Positions 1-7,013 of a stretch of DNA of 18,648 nt are shown here, piece after piece. The stretch covers positions 1 to 18,648 of the forward strand of contig QWQL01000028.1 in NCBI GenBank assembly GCA_003670825.1, in the 5' to 3' direction. The notes below the pieces were generated by a model. That model worked only from the letters and a program-made list of their open reading frames with translations, searched no databases and was not told the origin of the DNA. This DNA comes from Planctomycetota bacterium (GTDB taxonomy: Bacteria > Planctomycetota > Planctomycetia > Pirellulales > UBA1268). Numbering within the stretch: the first letter of the stretch is position 1; every line of letters begins with the position of its first letter. The position numbers were made by a program, and so were the translations under genes.

Positions 1-198
1 GGCTGGGTGGTGAAGTCGGAGGCCACGCTGCCAGACGGTAGCATCGGCTCGGCCACCGTCACGATTCGTCCGTCGGACGCTGACCACTTCGTCGTCGAGA
101 GCACTGACCGCATCGTTGGCGGTGCTCAGGAGCCCGATTTCAAACTGGTGATCGCCCGCAAGCCCCCGGCCGCAGCGCCAGCGGCCGCGGCGAAGTGA
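1..198 (+). CDS. C-terminal fragment of a probable SnoaL/DUF4440 (SgcJ/EcaC-type) domain protein
   Basis: The reading frame is open from the first base, so the gene starts upstream of the window. The 65 visible residues begin GWVVKSEATLPDG and end in an Ala/Pro-rich tail before TGA at 196-198. The pattern TLPDGS...DADHFVVESTDR..GG..EPD resembles the last two strands of planctomycete NTF2-like (SnoaL/DUF4440) proteins, which typically read TLPDGT....DTFTW.S.DRTVDGE..PD. This is recall of a family pattern, not a database match. The full protein and any signal peptide cannot be seen. It lies 69 bp upstream of and on the same strand as the exported TPR protein, so the two could be co-transcribed. 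No function can be assigned beyond the fold suggestion. Confidence 0.6.
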   Translation, partial: GWVVKSEATLPDGSIGSATVTIRPSDADHFVVESTDRIVGGAQEPDFKLVIARKPPAAAPAAAAK

Positions 199-267
199 CG
201 CGGAAACGCTTGTGATGTTCCTGCGTGTTCAATCCCCTTCTCAACGCTCTCGAGAAAGTAACTGTCC

Positions 268-2703
268 ATGCGTCTGCGTGCTGTAGGTCTGCGTGAGGGT
301 TGTGTCTGGTGTGCCCTCGCCGTCGTTCTGGTGGCGGCCGAGGCCCATGGACGCCCGTCGATGGGCCGGGCCGGCGGTGGCGGCGGCGGTGGCGCTGGCG
401 CCGGCAGGCCCGCGATGTCACGGCCGGCGCCACAGGCCAGGCCGCAGATGCCCACTCCGCGGCCGCAGAGGCCGACCGCACGACCGCAGATGCCCACCGC
501 ACGACCGAACATGCCGACGGCACGACCGAACATGCCGACGGCACAGCGACCCGCGGGAATGCCGGGGGGCATGGGAGGCATGGCCCGACCGCAAACTCCC
601 AACTTCCAGCGTCCGAGCGTGGGATCGCAGCAGCGGCCCAACCTCGCGCGGCCATCGCTTCCCAACGCAGCGTCGCGGCCGCAGGTCACCGGCCCGATGC
701 CGGGCATGAGTTCACGACCCGGGTTGGGAGCGATTCGACCTGGCGGCGGAGCGGCAGCCATGCCCGGTCAACCCGGTAGTGGCGGCGGGATGGTGAGGCC
801 GGCGCCCAAGCCTGGATTCTCTGGGCTGGGGGGCATCGGTGGCGGCGCGGCCAGTCGTCCCGGCGGTGGGTTTGCAACGCGTCCATCGCCTTCGCTGCGG
901 CCCGGTCAACTCGGTGGTCCTGTGCAGGGAGGCGGGAATGGCGGGGGCAATCGTCCCGGTGTCACGACGCTTCCCGGTCAACTACCGGGCGGTGGCGCTG
1001 GAGCACTCCCCGGAAACCGCCCCGGACTCGGGCCGACGACCAAGCCGTCGTTCCCCGGTCCGAACTTCCCCGGCCCCGGTGGCAGCCTCGCCGGAGGCAA
1101 TCGACCAGGTGGCGGCGGCAACCGGCCCACGACCTTGCCTGGGGATATCGGCGCGGGCAATCGACCGGGCGTGGGCGGCAACCGGCCCACGACCTTGCCT
1201 GGGGATATCGGTGGGAACAGGCCCGGCATCGGTGGGAACCGGCCCGGCATCGGGGGCAACAGGCCAACGACGTTGCCCGGTGATCTGGCCGGCTTTGGTA
1301 ACCGACCCGGCGGCTCTCGGCCCAACGGGCCCGGGCGACCCGGCATCGGGGGCAACAGGCCAGGGATCGGCGACGGCAATGCGATCTGGAATAACGGAAA
1401 CTTCAATAGCGGAAACTTCAACAACAACTTCAACAATAACAACTTCAACAACGTTCACGTCGGCGGTGGCTACGGCGGCTGGGGATACCCGGGCGGCGGT
1501 TACGGCGGCTGGGGCTACGGCGGCGGTTACGGCGGCGGATCCGGATGGGTCAATCCGCACTACGGCAACTGGTACAACGGCGGCTGGAATGGCAACTGGG
1601 GCGGCTACAACGGCGGCTGGTGGGCGCCCTTCGCCGCGGGGGCGGCCACCTGGGGCCTGCTCTCGTCGGTCGGCAACTGGGGGCTGGGCTATGGCACTCT
1701 CGGCTACGGTGCCGCGGGCTATGTCAATCCTTACTATTCAGCGGTTCCCGCGGCGGTCGTAGCAGCATCCCCATACGACTATTCGCAGCCCGTGTTCGTC
1801 GACAGTTCCTCCGCCAGCGGCCAGGCCGCTCCGGTTGTCGAGGGCACGCAGCCAGCCGACGATTCGCAGGCGGCGGCACAGGTCTCGCCTGCAGACGTGG
1901 CCGTCGACGAGGCGCTCGCGAAGTTCAAAGCAGGTGATTACGCCGGGGCGCTCGCGGGATTCGACAAGGCGCTTAGGCTCTCACCCAAAGACTCGGTCAT
2001 CCATGAGGTGCGGGCGCTGGCCCTGTTCGCGCTGGGTCGTTACCCCGAAGCCGCGGCCACCCTGAACTCCGTGCTCGCCTCGGCGCCCGGCATGGACTGG
2101 ACGACGGTGAGCAACGTCTACGGATCCGTCGATGCCTACACGGGGCATCTCCGGAAACTCGAGGACTTCTGCCGCACCCATCCTGACGATGCTGCGGCCC
2201 ATTTCGTGCTCGGCTATCAGTATCTGGTGGGCGGCTCTTCCGACATGGCGGCTGCCGCGCTGCGGGTCGTCATCGCCAAGCAACCCGGCGACGTGGTGGC
2301 CAAGCGGCTTCTCGACGCGATCGCGCCGGCGGCCCAGGATCAGGCCCAGCCCGCACCGACCGCGGAGTCGGCTTCCCAGGGAGCCACCGCCAGACCGGCG
2401 GCCGAGCAGGCCCTTCCCGAAATCGACTTAGTCGGCACCTGGAAGGCGACCAGCGGGAAGGACACGATTCAGCTCACCGTCACCGCCGACTCGAAGTTCA
2501 CGTGGAAGGCACAGCCCGACGGCAAGCCGCCGGTCACGCTCGACGGCTCGATCGAAACCACGGCCGACGCTGTGGCGCTGGTGAGCGAGTCGGCCGGTAC
2601 CATGGTGGCGAAGGTCACCCCGAAGACGGCCGACTCGTTCGAGTTCTCGCTCGCAGCGGCGCCCAAAGACACGCCGCCACTGCTCTTCACCCGCCAGCCG
2701 TGA
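268..2703 (+). CDS. Exported low-complexity (RP/Gly/Asn-rich) TPR protein with C-terminal beta domain
   Basis: 811 residues. An N-terminal signal peptide is visible (basic MRLRAVGLR, then CALAVVLVAAEA, cleavage near residue 28), so it is exported to the periplasm or cell surface. Residues about 30-370 are repetitive: five RP(Q/N)MPTA heptads, then GNRPTTLPGD(I/L) repeats. An Asn-rich stretch (about 376-395) and a Gly/Tyr/Trp-rich stretch with GGYGGWGY units (about 396-455) follow, then an Ala/Gly/Tyr-rich hydrophobic segment. Residues about 540-690 hold TPR-like helices (AGDYAGALAGFDKALRLSPK; LGRYPEAAATLNSVL; a third pair near FVLGYQYLVGGSSDMAAAAL). Residues about 719-811 form a beta-rich module starting DLVGTWKATSG. 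The repeats suggest an extended, possibly wall- or matrix-interacting arm, and the TPRs suggest protein binding; both are inference. Start 268 is chosen for the signal peptide and the GAGAAAG stretch upstream. Confidence 0.85.
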   Translation: MRLRAVGLREGCVWCALAVVLVAAEAHGRPSMGRAGGGGGGGAGAGRPAMSRPAPQARPQMPTPRPQRPTARPQMPTARPNMPTARPNMPTAQRPAGMPGGMGGMARPQTPNFQRPSVGSQQRPNLARPSLPNAASRPQVTGPMPGMSSRPGLGAIRPGGGAAAMPGQPGSGGGMVRPAPKPGFSGLGGIGGGAASRPGGGFATRPSPSLRPGQLGGPVQGGGNGGGNRPGVTTLPGQLPGGGAGALPGNRPGLGPTTKPSFPGPNFPGPGGSLAGGNRPGGGGNRPTTLPGDIGAGNRPGVGGNRPTTLPGDIGGNRPGIGGNRPGIGGNRPTTLPGDLAGFGNRPGGSRPNGPGRPGIGGNRPGIGDGNAIWNNGNFNSGNFNNNFNNNNFNNVHVGGGYGGWGYPGGGYGGWGYGGGYGGGSGWVNPHYGNWYNGGWNGNWGGYNGGWWAPFAAGAATWGLLSSVGNWGLGYGTLGYGAAGYVNPYYSAVPAAVVAASPYDYSQPVFVDSSSASGQAAPVVEGTQPADDSQAAAQVSPADVAVDEALAKFKAGDYAGALAGFDKALRLSPKDSVIHEVRALALFALGRYPEAAATLNSVLASAPGMDWTTVSNVYGSVDAYTGHLRKLEDFCRTHPDDAAAHFVLGYQYLVGGSSDMAAAALRVVIAKQPGDVVAKRLLDAIAPAAQDQAQPAPTAESASQGATARPAAEQALPEIDLVGTWKATSGKDTIQLTVTADSKFTWKAQPDGKPPVTLDGSIETTADAVALVSESAGTMVAKVTPKTADSFEFSLAAAPKDTPPLLFTRQP
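439..543 (+). repeat. Five tandem 21-bp units encoding RP(Q/N)(M/R)PT(A/P) heptads
   Basis: Exactly 105 nt, five in-frame 21-bp units: RPQMPTP, RPQRPTA, RPQMPTA, RPNMPTA, RPNMPTA. The last two units (502-522 and 523-543) are identical in DNA, which points to recent slippage or unequal exchange inside the gene. The heptad is proline-rich and positively charged, as in extended surface-protein arms. Confidence 0.9.
1096..1215 (+). repeat. Two tandem 60-bp units with a 38-bp identical core
   Basis: Two consecutive 60-bp copies (1096-1155, 1156-1215) encode 20-residue units of the form GNRPG.GGNRPTTLPGDIG. Bases 1114-1151 and 1174-1211 are identical over 38 bp. Degenerate relatives of the unit (NRPGIGGNRP, NRPTTLPGDL) continue to about 1375. 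Near-identity at DNA level, not only protein level, indicates recent duplication. Confidence 0.9.
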
Positions 2704-2730
2704 TCGCGGCGGCGGTCGCGGCGGCGGTGG

Positions 2731-3750
2731 CTACCAGCGAGCCTCGAGGCCCAGATTGGCGCCGTGCAGAAAGAGTCCGCCCGCCCCGCGCACTCCGGTG
2801 CCGCTCGTGGTGGTGTCGGTGAAATCCCACTGGTTCGGGGCCAGAGCCACGCCGCTGATCCAGGCAACGTTGTAGCCGATTCGCAGGCCCCAGACGTCGG
2901 TGAAGCGGTAGATCGCCGAGAGGTTCATGGTGCTCAGGAATCCCATGCCGGTATCCGACGCGTTGCGGCCCGGCCGGTACTGGAACTGCTGTGGGAGCGA
3001 ATCGGTGATCGGTGAGGCCGACTGTGCGAGCCAGGCGCCGCCCAGGCCCGCCTTGAACCAGCTCTCGAGCGAGAAGCGGTCCCAGGTCCGCCGCCCCCGC
3101 ACGCCGAGCTGCCCGCCGAACAGGTTGGAACTGGTCGCGACCCGGTAGGCGGTGGACGGTCTGGTGGCAAACGGTGTCACCTGCAGGGCGGCCTGCTCCT
3201 CGAGCCCTGCCCAGAAGAGGCCACCAATCCAGTCGATTTCCGTCTCCTGGCGGCACCGCCGCGACGGTCGTGGCGAAGATGGCTCGCAGCCACCGCTGAA
3301 CTCGCTTCGCAGCAGATTCAGTTCCACCACGTTGAGCGTCGACGACCAGTTTGCCTGCACGGTGTTGGCGGAGTTCCAGCCCCGCACGTTCTTGCCGAGC
3401 TTGCCCGGCACGGCCAGGCCGCCCGGCACGTCGGCCCGGACGTCTCCGTACCAGCCGTACACGCCCCAGTAGCCAACCTCCCAACCGGTCTCGTCGCACC
3501 CGTGCTCGCCCACGAACAGCCGCACGCCCGGCCCCGTGGTGGGCGTCATGCTCCGGGTGGTGAAGATCGTGCCGCCCGGATTGAGACCCGACTGGCCGTC
3601 GAGCAGGATCGGCTGGTTGTTGGTCGCGTTGTCGCGGTCGAGAAACAGCACGTCGAACATGACGTACTCGCGGGACGGCTCTCCGCGGCTCTCCTGACCA
3701 CACGCCAGCGCTGATCCCACCACCGCGATGGCGAGCACTCGTAAGACCAT
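2731..3750 (-). CDS. BBP7-like planctomycete outer-membrane beta-barrel protein
   Basis: 339 residues from ATG at 3750, preceded at 5 nt by AGGAGGGG, which fixes this start over the longer open frame reaching 3858. The N-terminus MVLRVLAIAVVGSALACGQES is a signal peptide. The mature protein opens with YVMFDVLFLDRDN, typical of the first strand of planctomycete BBP7 proteins (residues xxWLxRDN). It then alternates short strands and turns (GWEVGYWGVYGWYGDV, VVELNLLRSEF, IDWIGGLFWAGLEEQAAL, LFGGQLGVRGRRTWDRF, LSAIYRFTDVWGLRIGYNV) and ends in ARW, an aromatic terminus expected for a BAM-inserted barrel. A Cys/Arg/Pro-rich segment near residue 175 may be an extracellular loop. The biological role of BBP7 proteins is not known to me. 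It is convergent with the TPR protein gene (27 bp between stops) and divergent from the STAS gene. Confidence 0.75.
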   Translation of the reverse strand: MVLRVLAIAVVGSALACGQESRGEPSREYVMFDVLFLDRDNATNNQPILLDGQSGLNPGGTIFTTRSMTPTTGPGVRLFVGEHGCDETGWEVGYWGVYGWYGDVRADVPGGLAVPGKLGKNVRGWNSANTVQANWSSTLNVVELNLLRSEFSGGCEPSSPRPSRRCRQETEIDWIGGLFWAGLEEQAALQVTPFATRPSTAYRVATSSNLFGGQLGVRGRRTWDRFSLESWFKAGLGGAWLAQSASPITDSLPQQFQYRPGRNASDTGMGFLSTMNLSAIYRFTDVWGLRIGYNVAWISGVALAPNQWDFTDTTTSGTGVRGAGGLFLHGANLGLEARW

Positions 3751-4046
3751 GGCTTCCCCTCCTGCATACCGCCGAGTCCGGCCCAGCCCCCGTGTCGCGC
3801 CGCTGCAACCGACACGACCCCTTCCCGTGGAGCGATCGGATGTTTCCGGCCCAGGCATGAGAATCCTCGTCGAGCGAAATGTTCACCCACGCGGCCAGGA
3901 AAACTGCGGTGACCTTTCCGTGTGGTCGCCCGCCAGACGGCCGGTTCGTGTGCCGGTGGCGGCACGGGGCCCGAAACGCTAGGCTCTCCAGCAGGGCTGC
4001 AGTCACGTCTTGCCCCGCTTCACCCATTTGCCAGGGCCATCGCACC
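3751..4046. other. Divergent intergenic region between the BBP7-like gene and the STAS gene
   Basis: This 296-bp region must hold the promoters of both flanking genes. No convincing -35/-10 pair was found on either strand. A perfect 6-bp-stem inverted repeat GTGCCG-GTGG-CGGCAC lies at 3950-3965, about 80 nt before the STAS start; it has no T tract and could be an operator or a chance GC-rich palindrome. Open frames crossing this region in other registers have no recognisable product. Confidence 0.5.
3756..3763 (-). promoter_or_regulatory. Ribosome binding site of the BBP7-like gene
   Basis: Minus-strand AGGAGGGG ends 5 nt before the ATG at 3748-3750. It is the strongest Shine-Dalgarno match in this part of the window and decides the start against the longer upstream frame, whose extra 36 residues are Arg/Gly-rich and precede the signal peptide. 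Confidence 0.75.
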
Positions 4047-4403
4047 ATGGACCAGTTCCGCCGCATTCAGACCGGGAAGACGGGGGACGTTCACCTCGTT
4101 CTCTTCAAGGACAAGAAGATCCTCGACGACACCGTGCTCGACGAGATTCGCACCGAGATGACCCAGCTGATCGGCAAGGCATCAGGCCCCGACGTGCTGC
4201 TCGACTTTTCGAACGTGGAGTTTATGTCGAGTGCCATGCTCGGCCTGCTCGGCCAGCTGCACCGCAAGATTTCGACCGGCCATGGTCGGCTGAAGATGTG
4301 TGGCATCCGCCCCGAGATCCTGACGGTCTTCAAGATCACGAATCTCGACAAGCTGTTCAGCATCCACAAGGATGCGCCGACCGCGTTGCCCACCTTCACT
4401 TGA
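4047..4403 (+). CDS. STAS-domain anti-sigma-factor-antagonist-like protein
   Basis: 118 residues, essentially a single STAS domain (typical length 100-120). The core reads DVLLDFSNVEFMSSAMLGLL (residues 49-68). Aligned to SpoIIAA/RsbV FMDSSGLG, Ser62 falls at the phosphorylated serine and the preceding Asp is Ser61. Strands before it (DVHLVLFKDKKI) and the closing segment ILTVFKITNLDKLF are as expected for the family. In known partner switches an unphosphorylated STAS protein binds an anti-sigma kinase and frees its partner, and phosphorylation by the kinase reverses this. The next gene, 14 nt downstream, encodes the matching phosphatase, so it probably dephosphorylates Ser62. The frame is open further upstream to 3879, but the domain begins just after ATG 4047 and the preceding residues look non-coding. 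Confidence 0.88.
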   Translation: MDQFRRIQTGKTGDVHLVLFKDKKILDDTVLDEIRTEMTQLIGKASGPDVLLDFSNVEFMSSAMLGLLGQLHRKISTGHGRLKMCGIRPEILTVFKITNLDKLFSIHKDAPTALPTFT

Positions 4404-4417
4404 CGGCGGGCCGACCC

Positions 4418-5842
4418 GTGGCACACGAATCCAACGAACCGGCGGTACCCCCGACGACTGGTGTCGACGTGGTGATCGCCGAGGACAGCCGTATCCAGGC
4501 GCGGATGCTGCAGCGGCGGCTGACCGAGGCCGGCCATACCGTCCGCTGGGGTGAGACCGGCGCTCAGGCCCTGGCGTTGGTCAAGGAGCGGCGGCCGGCC
4601 ATCATCGTCTCCGACATCGAGATGCCGGAGATGACGGGCTATGAGTTCTGCGCGGCGATCAAGAAAGACCCGGCGCTCCGGACGGTGCCATTCATCCTGT
4701 TGTCCACGCTCTCCGACCCGATCGACATCATCCGGGGACTCGACTCTGGGGCCGACAACTACGTCACCAAGCCCTATGAGCCCGACTACCTGCTGGCGCG
4801 GATGAACGCGCTTCTCGAGACGCCGCTGGAGGCGGCCGACGATGCAGCCGCGACGATGCTCGAGGTGACGCTCGCCGGCCAGAAGTTCCGGGTGAAGGCC
4901 GGCCGTCAGCAGGTGCTCAACCTGCTCGTCTCGACCTTCGAAAATGCAGTCTCGAAGAACCAGGAACTGGTGGTCGCCAACCAGGAACTCTCCGTCGCCC
5001 GCGACGGCCTGCAGAAGTCCAACGAGGAACTCTCCACGCTCAACGCCGAGATTTCCCGGATCAACGCCCACATGGTCCGCGACCTGAAGGCGGCGGCGAA
5101 AGTGCAGCAGTCGCTCCTCCCGGCCGACGATATCGAGATTCCCGGCACCCGCCTGGCCTGGAAGTACGTCCCCTGCCAGAGCCTGGCCGGTGACTTCCTC
5201 AACGCCTTCCGGCTCGACGACGAGCATGCCGGCCTGTACGTGGTGGATGTCAGCGGCCACGGCGTGCCCTCGTCGCTGATGGCGGTGACCGTGGGCCGGT
5301 TCCTGAGCCCCAAGGTCTCCGATTCGTCGCTGCTCGTGCGGCAGGGTGTCGATGGCCGAATCACCGTCTCGTCTCCCGCCGAGGTGACCACCCAGCTCAA
5401 CAAGCTCTTTCAGGCCGACGAGTTCTCGGGGCTCTACTTCACGATCCTCTACGGCGTGCTCCATCTTCCCACTGGTCGCTTCGACTACTGCTCTGGTGGG
5501 CATCCGGCCCTCGTGCGGCTGCCGGCAGGAGGCGGCGACGTCGAGCTTCACGTCACTGAGAGTTTTCCGGTCGCCTTCGTGCCTGACGTGGAGTACACGC
5601 AGAAGACGCTGCAGCTGGTGCCTGGCGACCGACTCTTTCTCTACTCCGACGGCGTGCCGGAGGCGATGGACAAAGACAGGAATCCCTACGGCGACGACGC
5701 CATGGCCGCATGCATCGCGGCCTCGCGGGCCGCCCCGGTCGAGGTGGGCGTGGCCAGCCTGCTGGAGGCGGTCGAGACATGGTGCCAGCCGAATGGCCCG
5801 CTCGACGACGTCTCGATCCTAGCCGTCGAGTGGCGGCCGTAG
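4418..5842 (+). CDS. Response regulator with SpoIIE/RsbU-type PP2C phosphatase output
   Basis: 474 residues from GTG at 4418, 14 nt after the STAS stop, with a weak GGCGGG upstream. Residues 16-135 form a receiver domain: acidic pair Glu22-Asp23, phosphoacceptor Asp66 in SDIEMPEMTG, Ser96, and Lys118 in VTKPYE. Residues about 170-230 form a heptad-rich coiled coil (NQELVVANQELSVARDG and following), leading into KVQQSLLP, the usual entry to an RsbU-type phosphatase. The PP2C-like domain has the metal-binding aspartates: Asp259 in AGDF, Asp277 in DVSGHG, Asp411 in YSDGVPEAMD and Asp463-464 in LDDVSILAVE. It should be an active Mn/Mg-dependent Ser phosphatase whose activity is set by phosphorylation of Asp66 by an unlinked histidine kinase. 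The likely substrate is the adjacent STAS protein. The open frame to 4010 upstream overlaps the STAS gene and is rejected. Confidence 0.9.
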   Translation: MAHESNEPAVPPTTGVDVVIAEDSRIQARMLQRRLTEAGHTVRWGETGAQALALVKERRPAIIVSDIEMPEMTGYEFCAAIKKDPALRTVPFILLSTLSDPIDIIRGLDSGADNYVTKPYEPDYLLARMNALLETPLEAADDAAATMLEVTLAGQKFRVKAGRQQVLNLLVSTFENAVSKNQELVVANQELSVARDGLQKSNEELSTLNAEISRINAHMVRDLKAAAKVQQSLLPADDIEIPGTRLAWKYVPCQSLAGDFLNAFRLDDEHAGLYVVDVSGHGVPSSLMAVTVGRFLSPKVSDSSLLVRQGVDGRITVSSPAEVTTQLNKLFQADEFSGLYFTILYGVLHLPTGRFDYCSGGHPALVRLPAGGGDVELHVTESFPVAFVPDVEYTQKTLQLVPGDRLFLYSDGVPEAMDKDRNPYGDDAMAACIAASRAAPVEVGVASLLEAVETWCQPNGPLDDVSILAVEWRP

Positions 5843-5875
5843 GCCGGCCTGGAGAGGGAGGGGCCGTCTCCGGCC
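5842..5875. terminator. Possible imperfect hairpin between convergent genes
   Basis: GGCC (5842-5845) plus GGAGA (5851-5855) can pair with TCTCC (5867-5871) plus GGCC (5872-5875), leaving a 5-nt bulge. There is no T tract on either strand. It sits in the 43-bp gap between two convergent genes, where a bidirectional terminator would be expected, but the structure is weak and may be chance in GC-rich DNA. Confidence 0.25.
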
Positions 5876-5885
5876 GTGCCTCCGG

Positions 5886-7013
5886 TCAGTCGTGCTTGCC
5901 GAGCCACGTTTCGCGGATGCGCTCGAGTGAGCCATCCTCCCGCATCCGCAGGATCGTGGTGTTGAGTTCCTCGCGGAGCGGGCTGCCGTTGGGCAGCCCC
6001 AGGCCGTAGTCGTACGAATCGAACATCGGCCCCACGATCTTCAGGTGGCTTCTGCCCATCTGGCTCACCGCGAGCATGAGGGTTTCGCTCTCGCCCACGA
6101 CCGCTTCTACCATGCCGAGCGAGAGCGCCTCGAGCGCATCGCGGATCGTGGCATACTCCTGCGGCGCGCCTCCTCGCTGCCGCACCGACCCCACCGATAC
6201 CGAGGCTGCCTGGCAGCCGACCGAGCGGCCGGCCAGATCCCGCGGGCCGTGGATCACCCCCGTGACCTGCTCGGCGGTGATCGTGGCCGTGAGCACGCTG
6301 GTAAAGGCGGCGAGCAGGCCGATGCCACCGATCATCCAGGCGAAGGCCACCATCCTCCCCAGCGGCCCGTCGACGTGCTTGTCGTCGCAGCCGCCGGTCA
6401 CGATCGTCGAGGCGATCCACCACAGGGCCTCGCCCACGCCGCGGGGATACTCCGGGGGGAATGACCGCGGATTCCGGCGGCGCTCGAACCACCACAGCAG
6501 GTGGCCAGAGACGATTGCCATGGCCAGCACGAGGCCCAACAGGGCCAGCAACTGCCAGGAAAGCATCGAACGGATCGCCGTGAGGAATCCGGTATCGGTC
6601 TTCTGCCGCACGGCGATCCGCATGCCCGAATGGAACACGGGGTGCGTGAGGTCGAGCGTCCGCTCCCGCTCCTCGGTGATCGCCATCGGGCCGAGCGACA
6701 CGTCGGCCTCGCCGTTGATCACCGCGCCCATGAGGTCCACGAACGTCTTCTTGGGAACGAACTCGGTGGTTACGTCGAGCCGCCGCGCGAGTTCCTGCCA
6801 GACGTCGATCATCGCCCCGATCGGCTTGGTGTCGCGATACTCGACGGCCGTGGAGATCGGGGTGATGGCAACCCGCAACTGTCTGCCGGCTTGTGGTTTC
6901 TCCTCCACGAAGGGCTCGGCATGAAGATCAGCGGCACCCACCACCAGGGCCAGGCAGGCGATGGCGTGCCGGAACGGGCACGGCCGGGCTCGTGGGGTCT
7001 CGATCACATCCAT
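5886..7013 (-). CDS. Putative ionotropic glutamate receptor-like (GluR0-type) ligand-gated channel, atypical pore
   Basis: 375 residues. A signal peptide (AIACLALVVGAADLHA, residues 17-32) precedes ligand-binding lobe S1 (about 45-140). Residues 108-126 align without gaps to rat GluA2 around its glutamate-binding Pro478/Arg485: Pro109 and Arg116 are kept, and Thr480 is Ala111. TM1 is about 151-175. A pore loop GEALWWIASTIVTGGCDD (194-211) follows, then TM2 221-249 with AFTSVLTATIT, similar to the SYTANLAAFLT gate of animal receptors. Lobe S2 (255-372) holds Glu308-Ser309, matching Glu705-Ser706 of GluA2. Domain order S1-TM-P-TM-S2 is that of bacterial GluR0, which conducts K+ through TVGYGD; here the filter is TGGCDD. 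The start overlaps the preceding permease-protease stop by 10 nt, implying translational coupling. A plain ABC substrate-binding protein is excluded by the inserted TM-P-TM. Ligand and ion selectivity are unknown. Confidence 0.82.
   Translation of the reverse strand: MDVIETPRARPCPFRHAIACLALVVGAADLHAEPFVEEKPQAGRQLRVAITPISTAVEYRDTKPIGAMIDVWQELARRLDVTTEFVPKKTFVDLMGAVINGEADVSLGPMAITEERERTLDLTHPVFHSGMRIAVRQKTDTGFLTAIRSMLSWQLLALLGLVLAMAIVSGHLLWWFERRRNPRSFPPEYPRGVGEALWWIASTIVTGGCDDKHVDGPLGRMVAFAWMIGGIGLLAAFTSVLTATITAEQVTGVIHGPRDLAGRSVGCQAASVSVGSVRQRGGAPQEYATIRDALEALSLGMVEAVVGESETLMLAVSQMGRSHLKIVGPMFDSYDYGLGLPNGSPLREELNTTILRMREDGSLERIRETWLGKHD

Noticed and set aside
126..761. Pro/Arg-rich frames opposite the repeat region of the exported TPR protein
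   Set aside because: The Pro/Gly-rich coding repeats generate long stop-free frames on both strands. None has a domain or a separate ribosome site.
439..1375. Regular repeats that could suggest a CRISPR array or intergenic satellite
   Set aside because: All units are multiples of 3 bp and stay in frame within one coding sequence. There are no unique spacers of constant length.
3690..3750. Lipoprotein signal in the BBP7-like protein (Ala-Leu-Ala-Cys)
   Set aside because: Leu and Ala positions do not fit the usual lipobox order (Leu at -3, small residues at -2 and -1). A standard signal peptide and barrel fate fit better.
2687..4066. 459-codon minus-strand frame overlapping the BBP7-like gene and its upstream region
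   Set aside because: It runs in another register of the barrel gene and its composition is Arg/Gly/Pro-rich. The barrel frame has the signal peptide, ribosome site and aromatic C-terminus.
4010..4417. N-terminal extension of the receiver-phosphatase protein
   Set aside because: The added 136 residues overlap the STAS gene in another frame and are shadow sequence. The receiver fold starts just after GTG 4418.
4091..5551. 486-codon open frame antisense to the STAS and phosphatase genes
   Set aside because: It lies wholly opposite two well-supported genes, has no recognisable domain, and is Arg/His/Gly/Val-rich as expected of a shadow frame in high-GC DNA.
5886..7013. Plain periplasmic amino-acid-binding protein of an ABC importer
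   Set aside because: Two membrane spans with a pore-like loop interrupt the binding domain between its lobes, which is the receptor-channel layout, and no importer permease is adjacent.
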